From Puniceicoccaceae bacterium (lineage in GTDB: Bacteria > Verrucomicrobiota > Verrucomicrobiae > Opitutales > Coraliomargaritaceae), in assembly GCA_902516225.1 (NCBI GenBank), contig CABXXS010000016.1, positions 1-22,452 on the forward strand: a DNA stretch of 22,452 bases, written 5' to 3'. The notes under the pieces were generated by a model. That model was given only the letters and a program-made list of their open reading frames with translations, was not told where the DNA came from and made no database searches. Shown here in pieces: positions 1-8,253 of the stretch. The translations under genes and the position numbers were made by a program. The stretch's first letter is position 1, and each line of letters begins with the position of its first letter.

Positions 1-226
1 GAAAGTTCTTATCAGCTTTCTTAATCCATCTTGGGAATACGCGTTCTAGGAAAATATTAGCATCATATTTGTTTTTTTTTGGAAACAATCCTGATAATAC
101 CGAAATACTTCTACTGTGACTAATTGATACTTTATGTCCTGCGTTGCTTAGTGCCCTGTAAATTAGATCAACATCTTGATCCAATCCAACTCCGTTCGTT
201 CGAGCTATAATGTTGATTTCAGACAT
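1..226 (-). CDS. Glycosyltransferase, N-terminal part (runs off the left edge)
   Basis: An open frame of 75 codons starts at the ATG read at 226-224 and continues through the window edge. The protein begins MSEINIIARTNGVGLDQDV, with a short beta strand followed by the helix of a GT-B type Rossmann half (IYRALSNAGHKV, about residues 22-33). Around residues 55-75 it has DANIFLERVFPRWIKKADKNF-like sequence, which I recognise from family-1-like glycosyltransferases that continue into an NxEWF motif. That continuation is outside the window. It lies 105 bases downstream of the acyltransferase gene on the same strand, so a role in envelope glycan assembly is a reasonable inference. No Shine-Dalgarno precedes the ATG, and the leader is almost pure A/T. 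The coding strand has a run of nine A at 80-72 (Pro-Lys-Lys-Asn). The substrate cannot be told. Family assignment is moderate because only the N-terminus is visible. Confidence 0.55.
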   Translation of the reverse strand, partial: MSEINIIARTNGVGLDQDVDLIYRALSNAGHKVSISHSRSISVLSGLFPKKNKYDANIFLERVFPRWIKKADKNF

Positions 227-308
227 TTAAAATTATTATTTAAATTATAAAATCAATAGATCACAAGTATGTACCCATTAACTAGTTTAAAATACATTAT
301 AAGTAATA

Positions 309-323
309 CCATTTTATTAATGG
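309..323 (-). terminator. Weak hairpin after the acyltransferase gene
   Basis: CCATT (309-313) and AATGG (319-323) form a 5-bp stem with a 5-base loop, just past the acyltransferase stop codon at 334-332 on the minus strand. No clear T-tract follows, so it is at best a weak terminator or processing hairpin. The rest of the 227-331 gap is AT-rich with nothing else recognisable. Confidence 0.22.
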
Positions 324-331
324 CATGCGTT

Positions 332-1267
332 TCAAGTTTTAAACCGTTTGTGGAACCAAAATCCACTGGTCAAATCGCTGCATAAAACTCTTTCAAGCTC
401 TTGGTTAGTGATCTTGGCATATTCCTCTCTGGTTTCAGATCCTTCAAACTTTACTAGTCTAAATGTTGCCTTTAGCTTACAAGTTCTGTCGTACTTCAAT
501 GTTAGTGAGACGACAGATGCGCTAGATTTTTTGGAAAACAGTCCAACTAGCGGTGAAGTCAAAGCGGGTTTTCCGAAAAACTCGGACATTTCACCGTTAC
601 TAACACGTTGATCTGCTAATAAAGCTAGTATTTCGCCTTTTTTAATGAATTTAAAAACTTCTAAAAGGCCTACCTTGCGTTTAAATAACTCCATGCCATG
701 GATTTGACGCTGAGAACGGTACCACTTTTCAATATAATCATTTTCTAGGGGTCTATAAATTACTCCAAGTCTTGCGGTTATGCCAAGTTGCTCGAAATGT
801 CCAGGAAAGCAGGAGATTAGCTCCCATGGCCCCATGTGAGCCATAAGTAAGACAACTCCTTTGCCTCGGTCTACAGCGGCTTTGAGCACTTCTAGATTTT
901 CAAACTCAATAAGTGGTGCTCTCCTTTTGATAGGTAAGGCTGAGAATGAAAAACTGCTAAGCAAATTAGCAACGTTTCGGCAAAACACCTCTCTGGTAGC
1001 TTCATTAATAGAAACACTATTAATAGATAGGTGCTCTAGATTGCCCTGAATGCTAATCCACCGCCGCGCAATACTTAAGTTATTCTCAACAGTTATCCGG
1101 CGACTGGTCATTAATTTCCAGCAAATCCAGCCAATTTTTTCACCTAGTTTATAAGCTACTTCTAGCGGTAAGAGTTTTATCAAACCAATAGATAAGCGCA
1201 TAAAGATATACTGTAAGTAATTGAAAAATCCTGAATGCGTTTTATTTTTAGGCGGATGGTGTTTCAC
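332..1267 (-). CDS. Lipid A biosynthesis-type acyltransferase (LpxL/HtrB family)
   Basis: This 311-aa protein has the length and motifs of the LpxL/HtrB late acyltransferases, which add secondary acyl chains to lipid A at the inner face of the cytoplasmic membrane. The catalytic HX4E motif is HMGPWE, with His144 and Glu149. Family hallmarks follow: YRPLENDYIEKW near residues 171-182, ALLADQ near 215-220, and FFGKPALTSP near 230-239. A hydrophobic N-terminal stretch (about 18-36) fits a membrane anchor. The frame starts with GTG at 1267-1265, and I see no better ATG before residue 23, so the exact start is uncertain; no Shine-Dalgarno is visible. It is followed on the same strand by the glycosyltransferase and is divergent from the helicase gene. 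The acyl donor and the true acceptor are not readable from sequence. An acyltransferase for another envelope lipid remains possible. Confidence 0.85.
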   Translation of the reverse strand: MKHHPPKNKTHSGFFNYLQYIFMRLSIGLIKLLPLEVAYKLGEKIGWICWKLMTSRRITVENNLSIARRWISIQGNLEHLSINSVSINEATREVFCRNVANLLSSFSFSALPIKRRAPLIEFENLEVLKAAVDRGKGVVLLMAHMGPWELISCFPGHFEQLGITARLGVIYRPLENDYIEKWYRSQRQIHGMELFKRKVGLLEVFKFIKKGEILALLADQRVSNGEMSEFFGKPALTSPLVGLFSKKSSASVVSLTLKYDRTCKLKATFRLVKFEGSETREEYAKITNQELERVLCSDLTSGFWFHKRFKT

Positions 1268-1525
1268 AACTTAAAAGAAGTTTATTAGGCTAGTGCTTGC
1301 AAGTATGCATAGCTAAGGATTTTATTTTATGAAGTTTATTCTTGGTTAATTAGTAGCTTTGTATTTTGGCACTCCTTTCTTTGGGAGTCCACCGAGTATT
1401 ATTACTAACGTCTCAATCTCACGCTTCTGAAATTGTATTAAGTACATGCAGGAGTATAAATTAAGTATTTCTAATAATTGGTGCTCGTATAATCGTAGAT
1501 TTTGTGTTTTGTCTCAAGGATTGCG
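1268..1525. other. Divergent intergenic region, acyltransferase / helicase
   Basis: This is the longest gene-free stretch in the window (258 bases), lying between two divergent genes, so promoters in both directions are expected. It contains a small inverted repeat, ACTCC (1371-1375) and GGAGT (1384-1388) with an 8-base spacer, which could be a protein site or a 5'-leader hairpin for either gene. No conserved RNA fold or open frame of note was seen. Confidence 0.4.
1488..1493 (+). promoter_or_regulatory. Candidate -10 box of the SNF2 helicase gene
   Basis: A perfect TATAAT lies 32 bases upstream of the ATG at 1526, which would give a leader of about 25 bases. No good TTGACA-like -35 sits 16-18 bases upstream. 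An alternative pair further up is TTGTAT (1434-1439) with TATAAA (1455-1460), which has a near-ideal 15-17 base spacing. Both are pattern matches only. Confidence 0.3.
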
Positions 1526-4500
1526 ATGAACACTATAGACTTTGATAAATTAGAAGGGCTTGAGGGCTTTGAAAAGTTAGACATAGCTGACCTCCACTAT
1601 GCCGGAGACCGCCGCTTTGCGGAGAGTGGATTATCCTACTACCGTCAGTTCGCTGTGGAGAATTTGGAGTGGGACGAGAGTAAAAAAGTAATGACGGCAT
1701 TAGTACAAGGACGCCGCTACCACCCTTATAAGGTCTTAATGCGTGTTAGCGGCGGAAATTTATTGCTAGAATGCGAATGCTCCGACTGGGAGAACTACGG
1801 TGACTGCAAACATTGCGTAGCTGCTTCTGCTGCTATGTTTTTGGCGGTTCAAGGCCAGAGTGTCGCTGGTTATGATATGCCAGATGATTATGCACAAGAG
1901 CTTCGAAAGCAGTTGGGCTACAGGGATGTTGGTGGGGTTGGTCATGCTGGCGAAGAGCAGATAGAGGATTTAGCGACTGAATTTTTGCTTACTGATGTTG
2001 ATATCCAAGGTGGTCTAAGTTTTACGATCGAAGGTGCGGTTCCTAAGTCTTTTCTGGCTTCCTTTGACATCATCTTAGACAGTAGCTACGGCTTCCGCCT
2101 TTCTAGAGAATTCACTCTATCTAACCCAGAAAATGATTTTGTTAAGTTTTTAAAAGAGGCTATTGATGCAAATATATCTATATCTAGTGCGTTAGAAGGT
2201 GATGTGTCCGAGTTAATAATGATGCCTGGTGAAGCAACGCTGGAAATACAATATGATCTATCTAAAGGTCGAGTGTCGCGGCGTATGCATTTTACGGATC
2301 AACTAGGTGAGATACTTGAAGTAATACATCTGATCCCGAGGTGCTCTTTGATTTTCCTCTCAGATGGACGCGTATGTCAGGTTCAAAATAATGATTTGGG
2401 AACTGCGGGAGATTTAGGGCCAATCCGTATGGACTTAGAGGAAGATGCCTTTAATGAGCAAAATATAAGTCCTTTGTCTTCGAGTGCATTTTATCAATAT
2501 AAAATAGACGGTCGAAAGAGAAAGCTACGCTCGCTAAAGCCGGCACAGGCTAGCATAGAGCTTGATTTGAGTGCGATGGAAAACGTAGCAGGAGAATGGG
2601 AAGCTTTCGAATTTGATATTTTCTTAAATTTGGATGGCCAACGCGCTGAGCTCTATGAATTACAGTCTCGCTTTCTGGGTTCTGTATTACACGTGTATGG
2701 TGACAAGTTACTAAGTGCTAAGCGAAGAGTGCGTGCTTTGTGTGATTTATTGCGTAGAGTTCTTTCTTCTGATCCGCAGGTAATAGACCCGGATCTATCC
2801 ATCTATGCGAGCGATTACCCGGAGCTATTTGATAAAAACTACCGAGTTAGCGTCTGTGGAGCAGTTAATAATCTACTTAAATTAGTTGATGAATTTGGTG
2901 CAGATTTTGAGGTAAGTTTAGCAGATTCAACAGGTCAACGCTGGTTGCGAGGTGGATTAGATTTACGAAAATTTGCTATGTTACTCTTTAGTCTAAGCGA
3001 TCTCTCTAGTCGTTCTGATCTGGTCGCTCTTGAGGAAGGTAGAATCGAATTATCGCACACTGGGTTTGGGTCGGAATCCTTACAACGGATTGTATCTGTC
3101 TGCCGAACCTTAGGTGTAAAAGTGCAATTTAATGAGCAAGCAATCCGATCCGAGCCACTTAGTATCTCTGTTGATACACTTGCCTCAGGTTCCGAGATTG
3201 ATTGGTTCCGCTTGCATCCATCCATCAGCTGTGGCGAGCGTACGATCGACCCAGAAGAGTGGCAAAAGCTTATTTTAGGACAACTCTTAATCGAAGACAA
3301 AGACGGTGCTTTGATCATGCCACAGTTGGAAACGGAAACTGGGGGACTTGAATTGCTGACAGAACTTTTGCGGCCTCAGCGACGAAATCGAGACGAAAAT
3401 AAACCTAGCGGATCTGGTGGCTTGCAAGTCTCTCGATTAGAAATGCTAGATTGGATAATGTTACGTAAGCATGGAGTCAAAGTTACTTTACCAGAAGAAG
3501 CAGAAAAACTATTTACTAGTCTTGCCCAGTTTCGGGGTGTAGGAAGTTTTACTAAACCTCTAGCTCTTGTAGCGGAACTTCGCCCCTACCAAGAAGAAGG
3601 CTGCGCTTGGATAGACTTCCTCTATAAGCATAGATTCGGCGCTTGCTTAGCGGACGATATGGGGCTGGGAAAAACTGTGCAAACTATTGCATTTTTAGCT
3701 GCTTATTTTGAACGAATAACTCCGCCTAAGGCTGCTAATGTTCTCATCGTACTGCCCCCAAGTTTAGTGTTTAATTGGCAGGAAGAGTTTGCACGTTTTG
3801 CACCAAGTTTAAATGTCGTAGACTGTATTAAGAAGTCCAGTTGGGCAGGTGCGATTAAAGAAGCTCAAATCGTACTGACTACTTATGAGCGTGTTCGACT
3901 AGACGCGGAGTTGCTTAACTCGTATCATTTCGAGATCGTAGTTTTCGATGAAGCTCATAACCTTAAGAATGTGTCCGCTGCACGCACTAAGGCAGCTGCA
4001 CTTATTAATCGTAGGTTTACGCTTTGTCTAACTGGTACACCCGTTGAGAATAACGCTTCAGAGTTTTATTCTGTTATGTCTGCTGCTGTACCAGGTATTT
4101 TTGGCACACTGAAATCCTTCAATGAATACTTCCGAGAGTCACCAGAGCGTATACTGTCTCGTTCACGCCCTTTTGTTCTCCGCCGTACTAAGGAAAAGAT
4201 TCTCAAAGAACTCCCGAAAAAGGAGGAGCATGAGTTATTTTTGGAAATGTCGCCGATGCAAAAAGAAATCTACACGCGCACGGTTTCCGAGGTTAAAGCA
4301 GAGGTCGCACAGGCATATGATGATCGACCTGAACAGCAGGCAGGTATTGTCGCTCTAGCTGCGATATTACGCCTACGTCAGGTCTGTGTTAGCCCAGAAC
4401 TTTTAGGTAAGCACTTGCCCGAACATGCACCTAAATTCGCATATATGGCTGATAAGCTAGAGGAGCTTCAATCGGAAGGACACGGCGCACTTATCTTTAG

Positions 4501-4948
4501 TCAATTCATTGGTGGACTTAATCAGATGGAAGCCGTAGCGAAAGAGCGGGGTATTGACTATTTACGCATGGATGGCCGCACTCCTATTGCGAAGCGTAAG
4601 GAGATAGTTAATGCATTTCAGAGCGGAAATGGCCCTGCATTTTTCTTTATTAGTCTGAAGACTGGTGGCGTAGGTCTTAATCTGACTCGTGCCAATTATG
4701 TTTTTCATCTCGACCCTTGGTGGAATCCTGCTGTCGAGAATCAAGCAAGTGATCGTGCGCACCGCATAGGGCAGACTAGATCCGTATTTGTACAGAGGCT
4801 TATAATGCAGCACTCAATCGAGGCGCGCATGCTAGAACTTAAGGCGCGCAAGGCTGAATTATTTCGACAATTAGTGGAAGAGCCTGGTGAAAAAACTGCA
4901 AAAGCTGGTTTATCGCGTGATGATTTTGATTACCTTCTTAATGGCTGA
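1526..4948 (+). CDS. SWIM zinc-finger SNF2-family helicase/ATPase
   Basis: This is a 1140-aa Swi2/Snf2-type DNA translocase. Near the N-terminus is a SWIM zinc finger (Cys83, Cys85, Cys94, His96: CxC-x8-CxH). It is followed by a long middle region of about 550 residues without a motif I recognise. The C-terminal half is the two-lobed ATPase: Walker A DDMGLGKT (Lys716), DEAH box (Asp808-His811), LTGTPVENN (motif III), MDGRT and FISLKTGGVGLNLT in lobe 2, and motif VI QASDRAHRIGQ (1073-1083). Family members translocate on double-stranded DNA and remodel protein-DNA complexes; the specific role here is unknown. I place the start at ATG 1526 because AAGGA (1516-1520) lies five bases upstream. The open frame extends eight codons further to a TTG. 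It stands alone, 128 bases before serS. No restriction, methylase or other defence genes flank it, so a housekeeping chromatin or repair role is more likely than a defence role. Confidence 0.9.
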   Translation: MNTIDFDKLEGLEGFEKLDIADLHYAGDRRFAESGLSYYRQFAVENLEWDESKKVMTALVQGRRYHPYKVLMRVSGGNLLLECECSDWENYGDCKHCVAASAAMFLAVQGQSVAGYDMPDDYAQELRKQLGYRDVGGVGHAGEEQIEDLATEFLLTDVDIQGGLSFTIEGAVPKSFLASFDIILDSSYGFRLSREFTLSNPENDFVKFLKEAIDANISISSALEGDVSELIMMPGEATLEIQYDLSKGRVSRRMHFTDQLGEILEVIHLIPRCSLIFLSDGRVCQVQNNDLGTAGDLGPIRMDLEEDAFNEQNISPLSSSAFYQYKIDGRKRKLRSLKPAQASIELDLSAMENVAGEWEAFEFDIFLNLDGQRAELYELQSRFLGSVLHVYGDKLLSAKRRVRALCDLLRRVLSSDPQVIDPDLSIYASDYPELFDKNYRVSVCGAVNNLLKLVDEFGADFEVSLADSTGQRWLRGGLDLRKFAMLLFSLSDLSSRSDLVALEEGRIELSHTGFGSESLQRIVSVCRTLGVKVQFNEQAIRSEPLSISVDTLASGSEIDWFRLHPSISCGERTIDPEEWQKLILGQLLIEDKDGALIMPQLETETGGLELLTELLRPQRRNRDENKPSGSGGLQVSRLEMLDWIMLRKHGVKVTLPEEAEKLFTSLAQFRGVGSFTKPLALVAELRPYQEEGCAWIDFLYKHRFGACLADDMGLGKTVQTIAFLAAYFERITPPKAANVLIVLPPSLVFNWQEEFARFAPSLNVVDCIKKSSWAGAIKEAQIVLTTYERVRLDAELLNSYHFEIVVFDEAHNLKNVSAARTKAAALINRRFTLCLTGTPVENNASEFYSVMSAAVPGIFGTLKSFNEYFRESPERILSRSRPFVLRRTKEKILKELPKKEEHELFLEMSPMQKEIYTRTVSEVKAEVAQAYDDRPEQQAGIVALAAILRLRQVCVSPELLGKHLPEHAPKFAYMADKLEELQSEGHGALIFSQFIGGLNQMEAVAKERGIDYLRMDGRTPIAKRKEIVNAFQSGNGPAFFFISLKTGGVGLNLTRANYVFHLDPWWNPAVENQASDRAHRIGQTRSVFVQRLIMQHSIEARMLELKARKAELFRQLVEEPGEKTAKAGLSRDDFDYLLNG

Positions 4949-5076
4949 AATTTTCATTGATCTGTCGCCCATAATCCTCACGTATGCTCAACTAAAGTAC
5001 GCATCTGTATTTAGCCTGTCTTTTTGCTGGCTTGACTGAGTAGCAGTCCTATCTGCATCTTTATTCTTCATAAATT

Positions 5077-6348
5077 ATGATCGATATTAAGCTATTACGA
5101 GAGCAAGCGGATTTTGTTCGTGCTGCCATTGATAAGAAAAAATTTAATGCTGACATAGATGCAGTATTAGAACTCGACGTTGCGCGTCGGGCTAAAATAA
5201 CGGATGCAGAGAAGGCCCGTGCTGCGCAAAAAGCGACTAATATCGAGATGGCAAAGCTGAATAAGGGTTCACCAGAGTTTCAAAGTAAGATAAATCAGAT
5301 GAAGGCCATAGCTGAGAAAGCAAAGGAATTAGAAGCCTCTGCGAAAGATGCTAACGAGGCTTTTCAGAAAGCATTTTTATCAATTCCTAATTTACCTGAT
5401 CAATCGGTGCCCGTGGGCAAAGGTGAGGAGGATAACGTCGTGGTCTCTACATGGGGAGACGCCGATGCAAATTTTCCTCACGCACTGCCACATTTTGACA
5501 TTCCCTGGTTTGAGTCGCGTATCGATTTCGCTCGTGGAGTGAAAGCTACAGGAGCAGGGTTTCCCTTTTATGTTGGGGAGATGTCTCGCCTTGTCCGTGC
5601 TTTGATCAATTTCTTTTTGGAAGAAGCCCGTCAAAATGGTTACCAAGAAGTCCTACCTCCTATTTTGGTTAATGCTCAAAGCGCTACTGCGACGGGTCAA
5701 CTTCCTGATAAAGAAGGACAGATGTATGCCGATGAGAATGAAGGTCTTTATTTAATCCCAACTGCGGAGGTGCCTGTTACAAATTTCTACAGAGACGAAG
5801 TTATCGAAGCGGATAAAATGCCAATTTATCGCTGTGCTTACACGCCTTGTTTTCGGCGTGAAGCTGGCAGTTGGGGTGCGCATGTGCGCGGCCTTAACCG
5901 CCTGCACCAATTCGATAAGGTCGAGCTAGTTAAGTGGACAGACGCAGAGAGTAGCATGAAAGAGCTTGATAATCTAAGGATGGATGTAGAGAGCACTCTA
6001 CAGAAGTTGAATTTGCCTTACCGAGTACTTTGTATGTGCACTGGTGATATCGGATTTCCTCATGCCAAACAGTACGATCTCGAAGTATTCGCTGCCGGAC
6101 AAAAGCGCTGGCTTGAGGTTTCTAGTTGCTCTAATTTTACGGACTTTCAGGCCCGTAGGGCAGGTATTCGCTATCGAGGATCAGATGGCAAATTAATCAC
6201 AGCGCATACACTAAACGGTTCTGGCCTAGCTGTGCCACGGGTTCTTGCTTCTATTTTAGAAAATAACCTGCAAGAAGATGGTCGTGTTAAAGTGCCCGAG
6301 TGCTTGCAATATTGGATGCAGCAAAAATTTATTGGGGAGCCTAGTTGA
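5077..6348 (+). CDS. serS: Seryl-tRNA synthetase
   Basis: This 423-aa class II synthetase charges tRNA-Ser (and tRNA-Sec if present) with serine in the cytoplasm. The N-terminal helical arm, rich in Lys/Glu/Ala, runs over about residues 25-105 and is the tRNA-binding coiled coil. Motif 2 is FRREAGSWG (from Phe259), followed by RGLNRLHQFDKVEL. GDIGFPHAKQYDLEVF and WLEVSSCSNFTDFQARR come next, and motif 3 is LNGSGLAVPR (379-388, with Arg388). Length matches bacterial SerRS. The ATG at 5077 gives the usual MIDIKLLRE-type N-terminus and has no Shine-Dalgarno (leader CTTCATAAATT). It opens a co-directional run with the small membrane protein, proS, gatA and gatB, all except one concerned with aminoacyl-tRNA supply. 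The 128 bases before it hold no convincing promoter or terminator. Confidence 0.97.
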   Translation: MIDIKLLREQADFVRAAIDKKKFNADIDAVLELDVARRAKITDAEKARAAQKATNIEMAKLNKGSPEFQSKINQMKAIAEKAKELEASAKDANEAFQKAFLSIPNLPDQSVPVGKGEEDNVVVSTWGDADANFPHALPHFDIPWFESRIDFARGVKATGAGFPFYVGEMSRLVRALINFFLEEARQNGYQEVLPPILVNAQSATATGQLPDKEGQMYADENEGLYLIPTAEVPVTNFYRDEVIEADKMPIYRCAYTPCFRREAGSWGAHVRGLNRLHQFDKVELVKWTDAESSMKELDNLRMDVESTLQKLNLPYRVLCMCTGDIGFPHAKQYDLEVFAAGQKRWLEVSSCSNFTDFQARRAGIRYRGSDGKLITAHTLNGSGLAVPRVLASILENNLQEDGRVKVPECLQYWMQQKFIGEPS

Positions 6349-6409
6349 TGCAATCTGTTTTATCTTATGAGGGCTTGCGCCCGTTCACACATTAGAAATT
6401 AAATATATT

Positions 6410-6640
6410 ATGGAAATTATAATCGAATCACTGCGCTCGGGTAATTTAGCCGCTTGGATAGGATTGCTTTTAGTAGCCATTGTCGTTATCAAACTACTTT
6501 TTAAATTTAGTAAGTTGCTTGTTCTTATTGGCATATTGGTTGCTCTAGGATTTGGATTTGTAGCTTTATTTCCAGAGTGTACCGAACTTGTTACGAACTT
6601 GCTGCGTACTGATACATTCGAAATTACTCCTACACAATAG
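6410..6640 (+). CDS. Small two-helix membrane protein, unknown function
   Basis: This 76-aa protein has two strongly hydrophobic segments, about residues 14-32 and 35-54, separated by a short positively charged turn (KFSK). The C-terminal tail of about 20 residues is polar. It should form a helical hairpin in the cytoplasmic membrane, with the Lys-containing loop probably on the cytoplasmic side. I do not recognise a family. The frame is credible because it fills the gap between serS (61 bases upstream) and proS (50 bases downstream) on the same strand, has no overlapping competitor, and its hydrophobic pattern is organised. As with its neighbours, no Shine-Dalgarno precedes the ATG (leader TTAAATATATT). 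Co-transcription with the synthetases is likely, but a functional link to them is not shown. Confidence 0.65.
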   Translation: MEIIIESLRSGNLAAWIGLLLVAIVVIKLLFKFSKLLVLIGILVALGFGFVALFPECTELVTNLLRTDTFEITPTQ

Positions 6641-6690
6641 TGGGATTATTGAGTCGACTAAATGCGGATCTTGTTACAGTCCTAGCTTAG

Positions 6691-8211
6691 ATGTTAAAGC
6701 AGGCACAAAGCGCAATTACTCCTACCCGAGAGGAAGACTATCCGGAATGGTATCAGCAGGTCGTAAAAGCAGCTGATTTAGCGGAGAGTTCGCCTGTGCG
6801 CGGTTGTATGGTGATAAAGCCTTGGGGATATGCCATCTGGGAAAATATCCAGCGCGACCTAGATCGACGTTTTAAAGAAACCGGTCACAAAAATGCTTAT
6901 TTTCCGCTTTTTATACCGGTGAGTTTTTTGCAAAAGGAGGCGGAACATGTAGATGGTTTTGCTAAAGAGTGTGCTGTGGTCACTCATTCTCGTCTTGAGG
7001 CCGACGACAACGGTAAACTCCAGCCAGCAGGCCCACTCGAAGAGCCTCTCATCGTCCGTCCTACCTCCGAGACTATAATTGGTGAGCTTTTTTCAAAATG
7101 GGTTCAGTCCTATCGTGACCTCCCGCTACTTATTAATCAGTGGGCAAACGTCGTTCGCTGGGAGATGCGTACCCGCTTATTTCTGCGCACTGCTGAATTT
7201 CTATGGCAAGAAGGTCATACCGTTCATGCAACAAAAGAAGAAGCAATGGCAGAGACGCGTCAGATGCTTGAAGTTTATGCCGACTTCGCGGAAAACTTCA
7301 TGGCAATGCCAGTTATAACTGGAGAAAAAACACAAGCGGAGCGCTTCCCAGGTGCAGATGCTACTTTCGCAATTGAAGCGATGATGCAAGACCGTAAAGC
7401 TCTCCAAGCGGGCACTTCACACTTTCTTGGTCAGAATTTTTCCAAGTCCAGTAACATTAAATACCTCAGTGCCGAAGGAAAAGAAGAGTTTGCTTGGACG
7501 ACTTCATGGGGTGTTTCTACACGTCTGGTAGGTGGTCTCATTATGACACACTCTGACGACGATGGCCTAGTACTGCCTCCACGCATTGCTCCCTCGCATG
7601 TTGTTATCATTCCAGTTACACCTAAGGATGAGACGCGTAAGCAGGTCATCGACTACTGTCTCGAACTCAAGAAACAATTACAGGATCAGAGCTATATGGA
7701 CGTGCCTGTACGCGTTGAGTTCGACGATCGCGATATGCGTGGTGGTGAAAAAACTTGGAGTTGGATTAAGAAGGGCATTCCGATCCGTGTTGAGGTGGGG
7801 CCTCGCGATATGGAAGCAGGCAGTGTCTTCGTGGGTCGCCGTGATCGAGCACCAAAAGACAAACAGAGCATGCCATTAAAGCAATTTGTTGGTGGTATTG
7901 CTAATCTGCTCGATGAGATGCAGGCTCGTTTATTAGCTAAGGCTAAGTCCTTTCAGAAAGAAAACACTCAAGATATTACAAATGAGACTGAATTTGTCGA
8001 ATTTTTCACACCAAAGAATACGAGTTCTCCTGAAATTCATGGTGGCTTCGCATCAATGGGATTCTGCTGTGATCCTGAGCTAGAAGAGAATATTTCTAAG
8101 AAATATAAAGCTACTGTTAGATGTATTCCTGATATTTCGGCGGAAGAAGTTGTTCCTTGTGTTTTTACTGGCTTACCAGGTAAGCGTGTAATTTTTGCCA
8201 AGAGTTATTGA
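6691..8211 (+). CDS. proS: Prolyl-tRNA synthetase, archaeal/eukaryotic-like type (ProS type 3)
   Basis: This 506-aa class II synthetase charges tRNA-Pro. It starts with ITPTREEDYPEWYQQVV and VRGCMVIKPWGYAIWE, typical of the archaeal/eukaryotic-like form, and not with the longer bacterial form that carries an editing insertion between motifs 2 and 3. Landmarks are RPTSE (123-127), motif 2 RWEMRTR with RTAEFLWQEGHT (156-177), GTSHFLGQNF (241-250) and motif 3 TSWGVSTRLVGG (271-282). An anticodon-binding domain follows. The C-terminal domain ends in the conserved FAKSY and has Cys at 459, 460, 478 and 490. The last CxxC of zinc-bearing relatives reads CVFTG here, so the zinc site looks incomplete, which from memory is common in bacterial type 3 enzymes. 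Lack of the insertion domain implies that mis-charged Ala-tRNA-Pro, if made, must be cleared by a separate protein. No Shine-Dalgarno is present. Confidence 0.96.
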   Translation: MLKQAQSAITPTREEDYPEWYQQVVKAADLAESSPVRGCMVIKPWGYAIWENIQRDLDRRFKETGHKNAYFPLFIPVSFLQKEAEHVDGFAKECAVVTHSRLEADDNGKLQPAGPLEEPLIVRPTSETIIGELFSKWVQSYRDLPLLINQWANVVRWEMRTRLFLRTAEFLWQEGHTVHATKEEAMAETRQMLEVYADFAENFMAMPVITGEKTQAERFPGADATFAIEAMMQDRKALQAGTSHFLGQNFSKSSNIKYLSAEGKEEFAWTTSWGVSTRLVGGLIMTHSDDDGLVLPPRIAPSHVVIIPVTPKDETRKQVIDYCLELKKQLQDQSYMDVPVRVEFDDRDMRGGEKTWSWIKKGIPIRVEVGPRDMEAGSVFVGRRDRAPKDKQSMPLKQFVGGIANLLDEMQARLLAKAKSFQKENTQDITNETEFVEFFTPKNTSSPEIHGGFASMGFCCDPELEENISKKYKATVRCIPDISAEEVVPCVFTGLPGKRVIFAKSY

Positions 8212-8253
8212 ACGTTAGCAAATTCATAGGTCATACAGTTCTTTATTTAATCG

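Noticed and set aside
1502..1525. Eight-codon upstream extension of the helicase gene to a TTG
   Set aside because: The ATG at 1526 has AAGGA at ideal spacing, whereas the TTG has nothing upstream.
2935..3318. 127-codon open frame on the minus strand inside the helicase gene
   Set aside because: It lies wholly within the SNF2 gene in an antisense frame, and its product is low-complexity Ser/Arg-rich with no recognisable motif.
6371..6382. GGGC-TTGC-GCCC hairpin after serS as a terminator
   Set aside because: The stem is only 4 bp and no T-tract follows, and the next co-directional gene starts 28 bases later.
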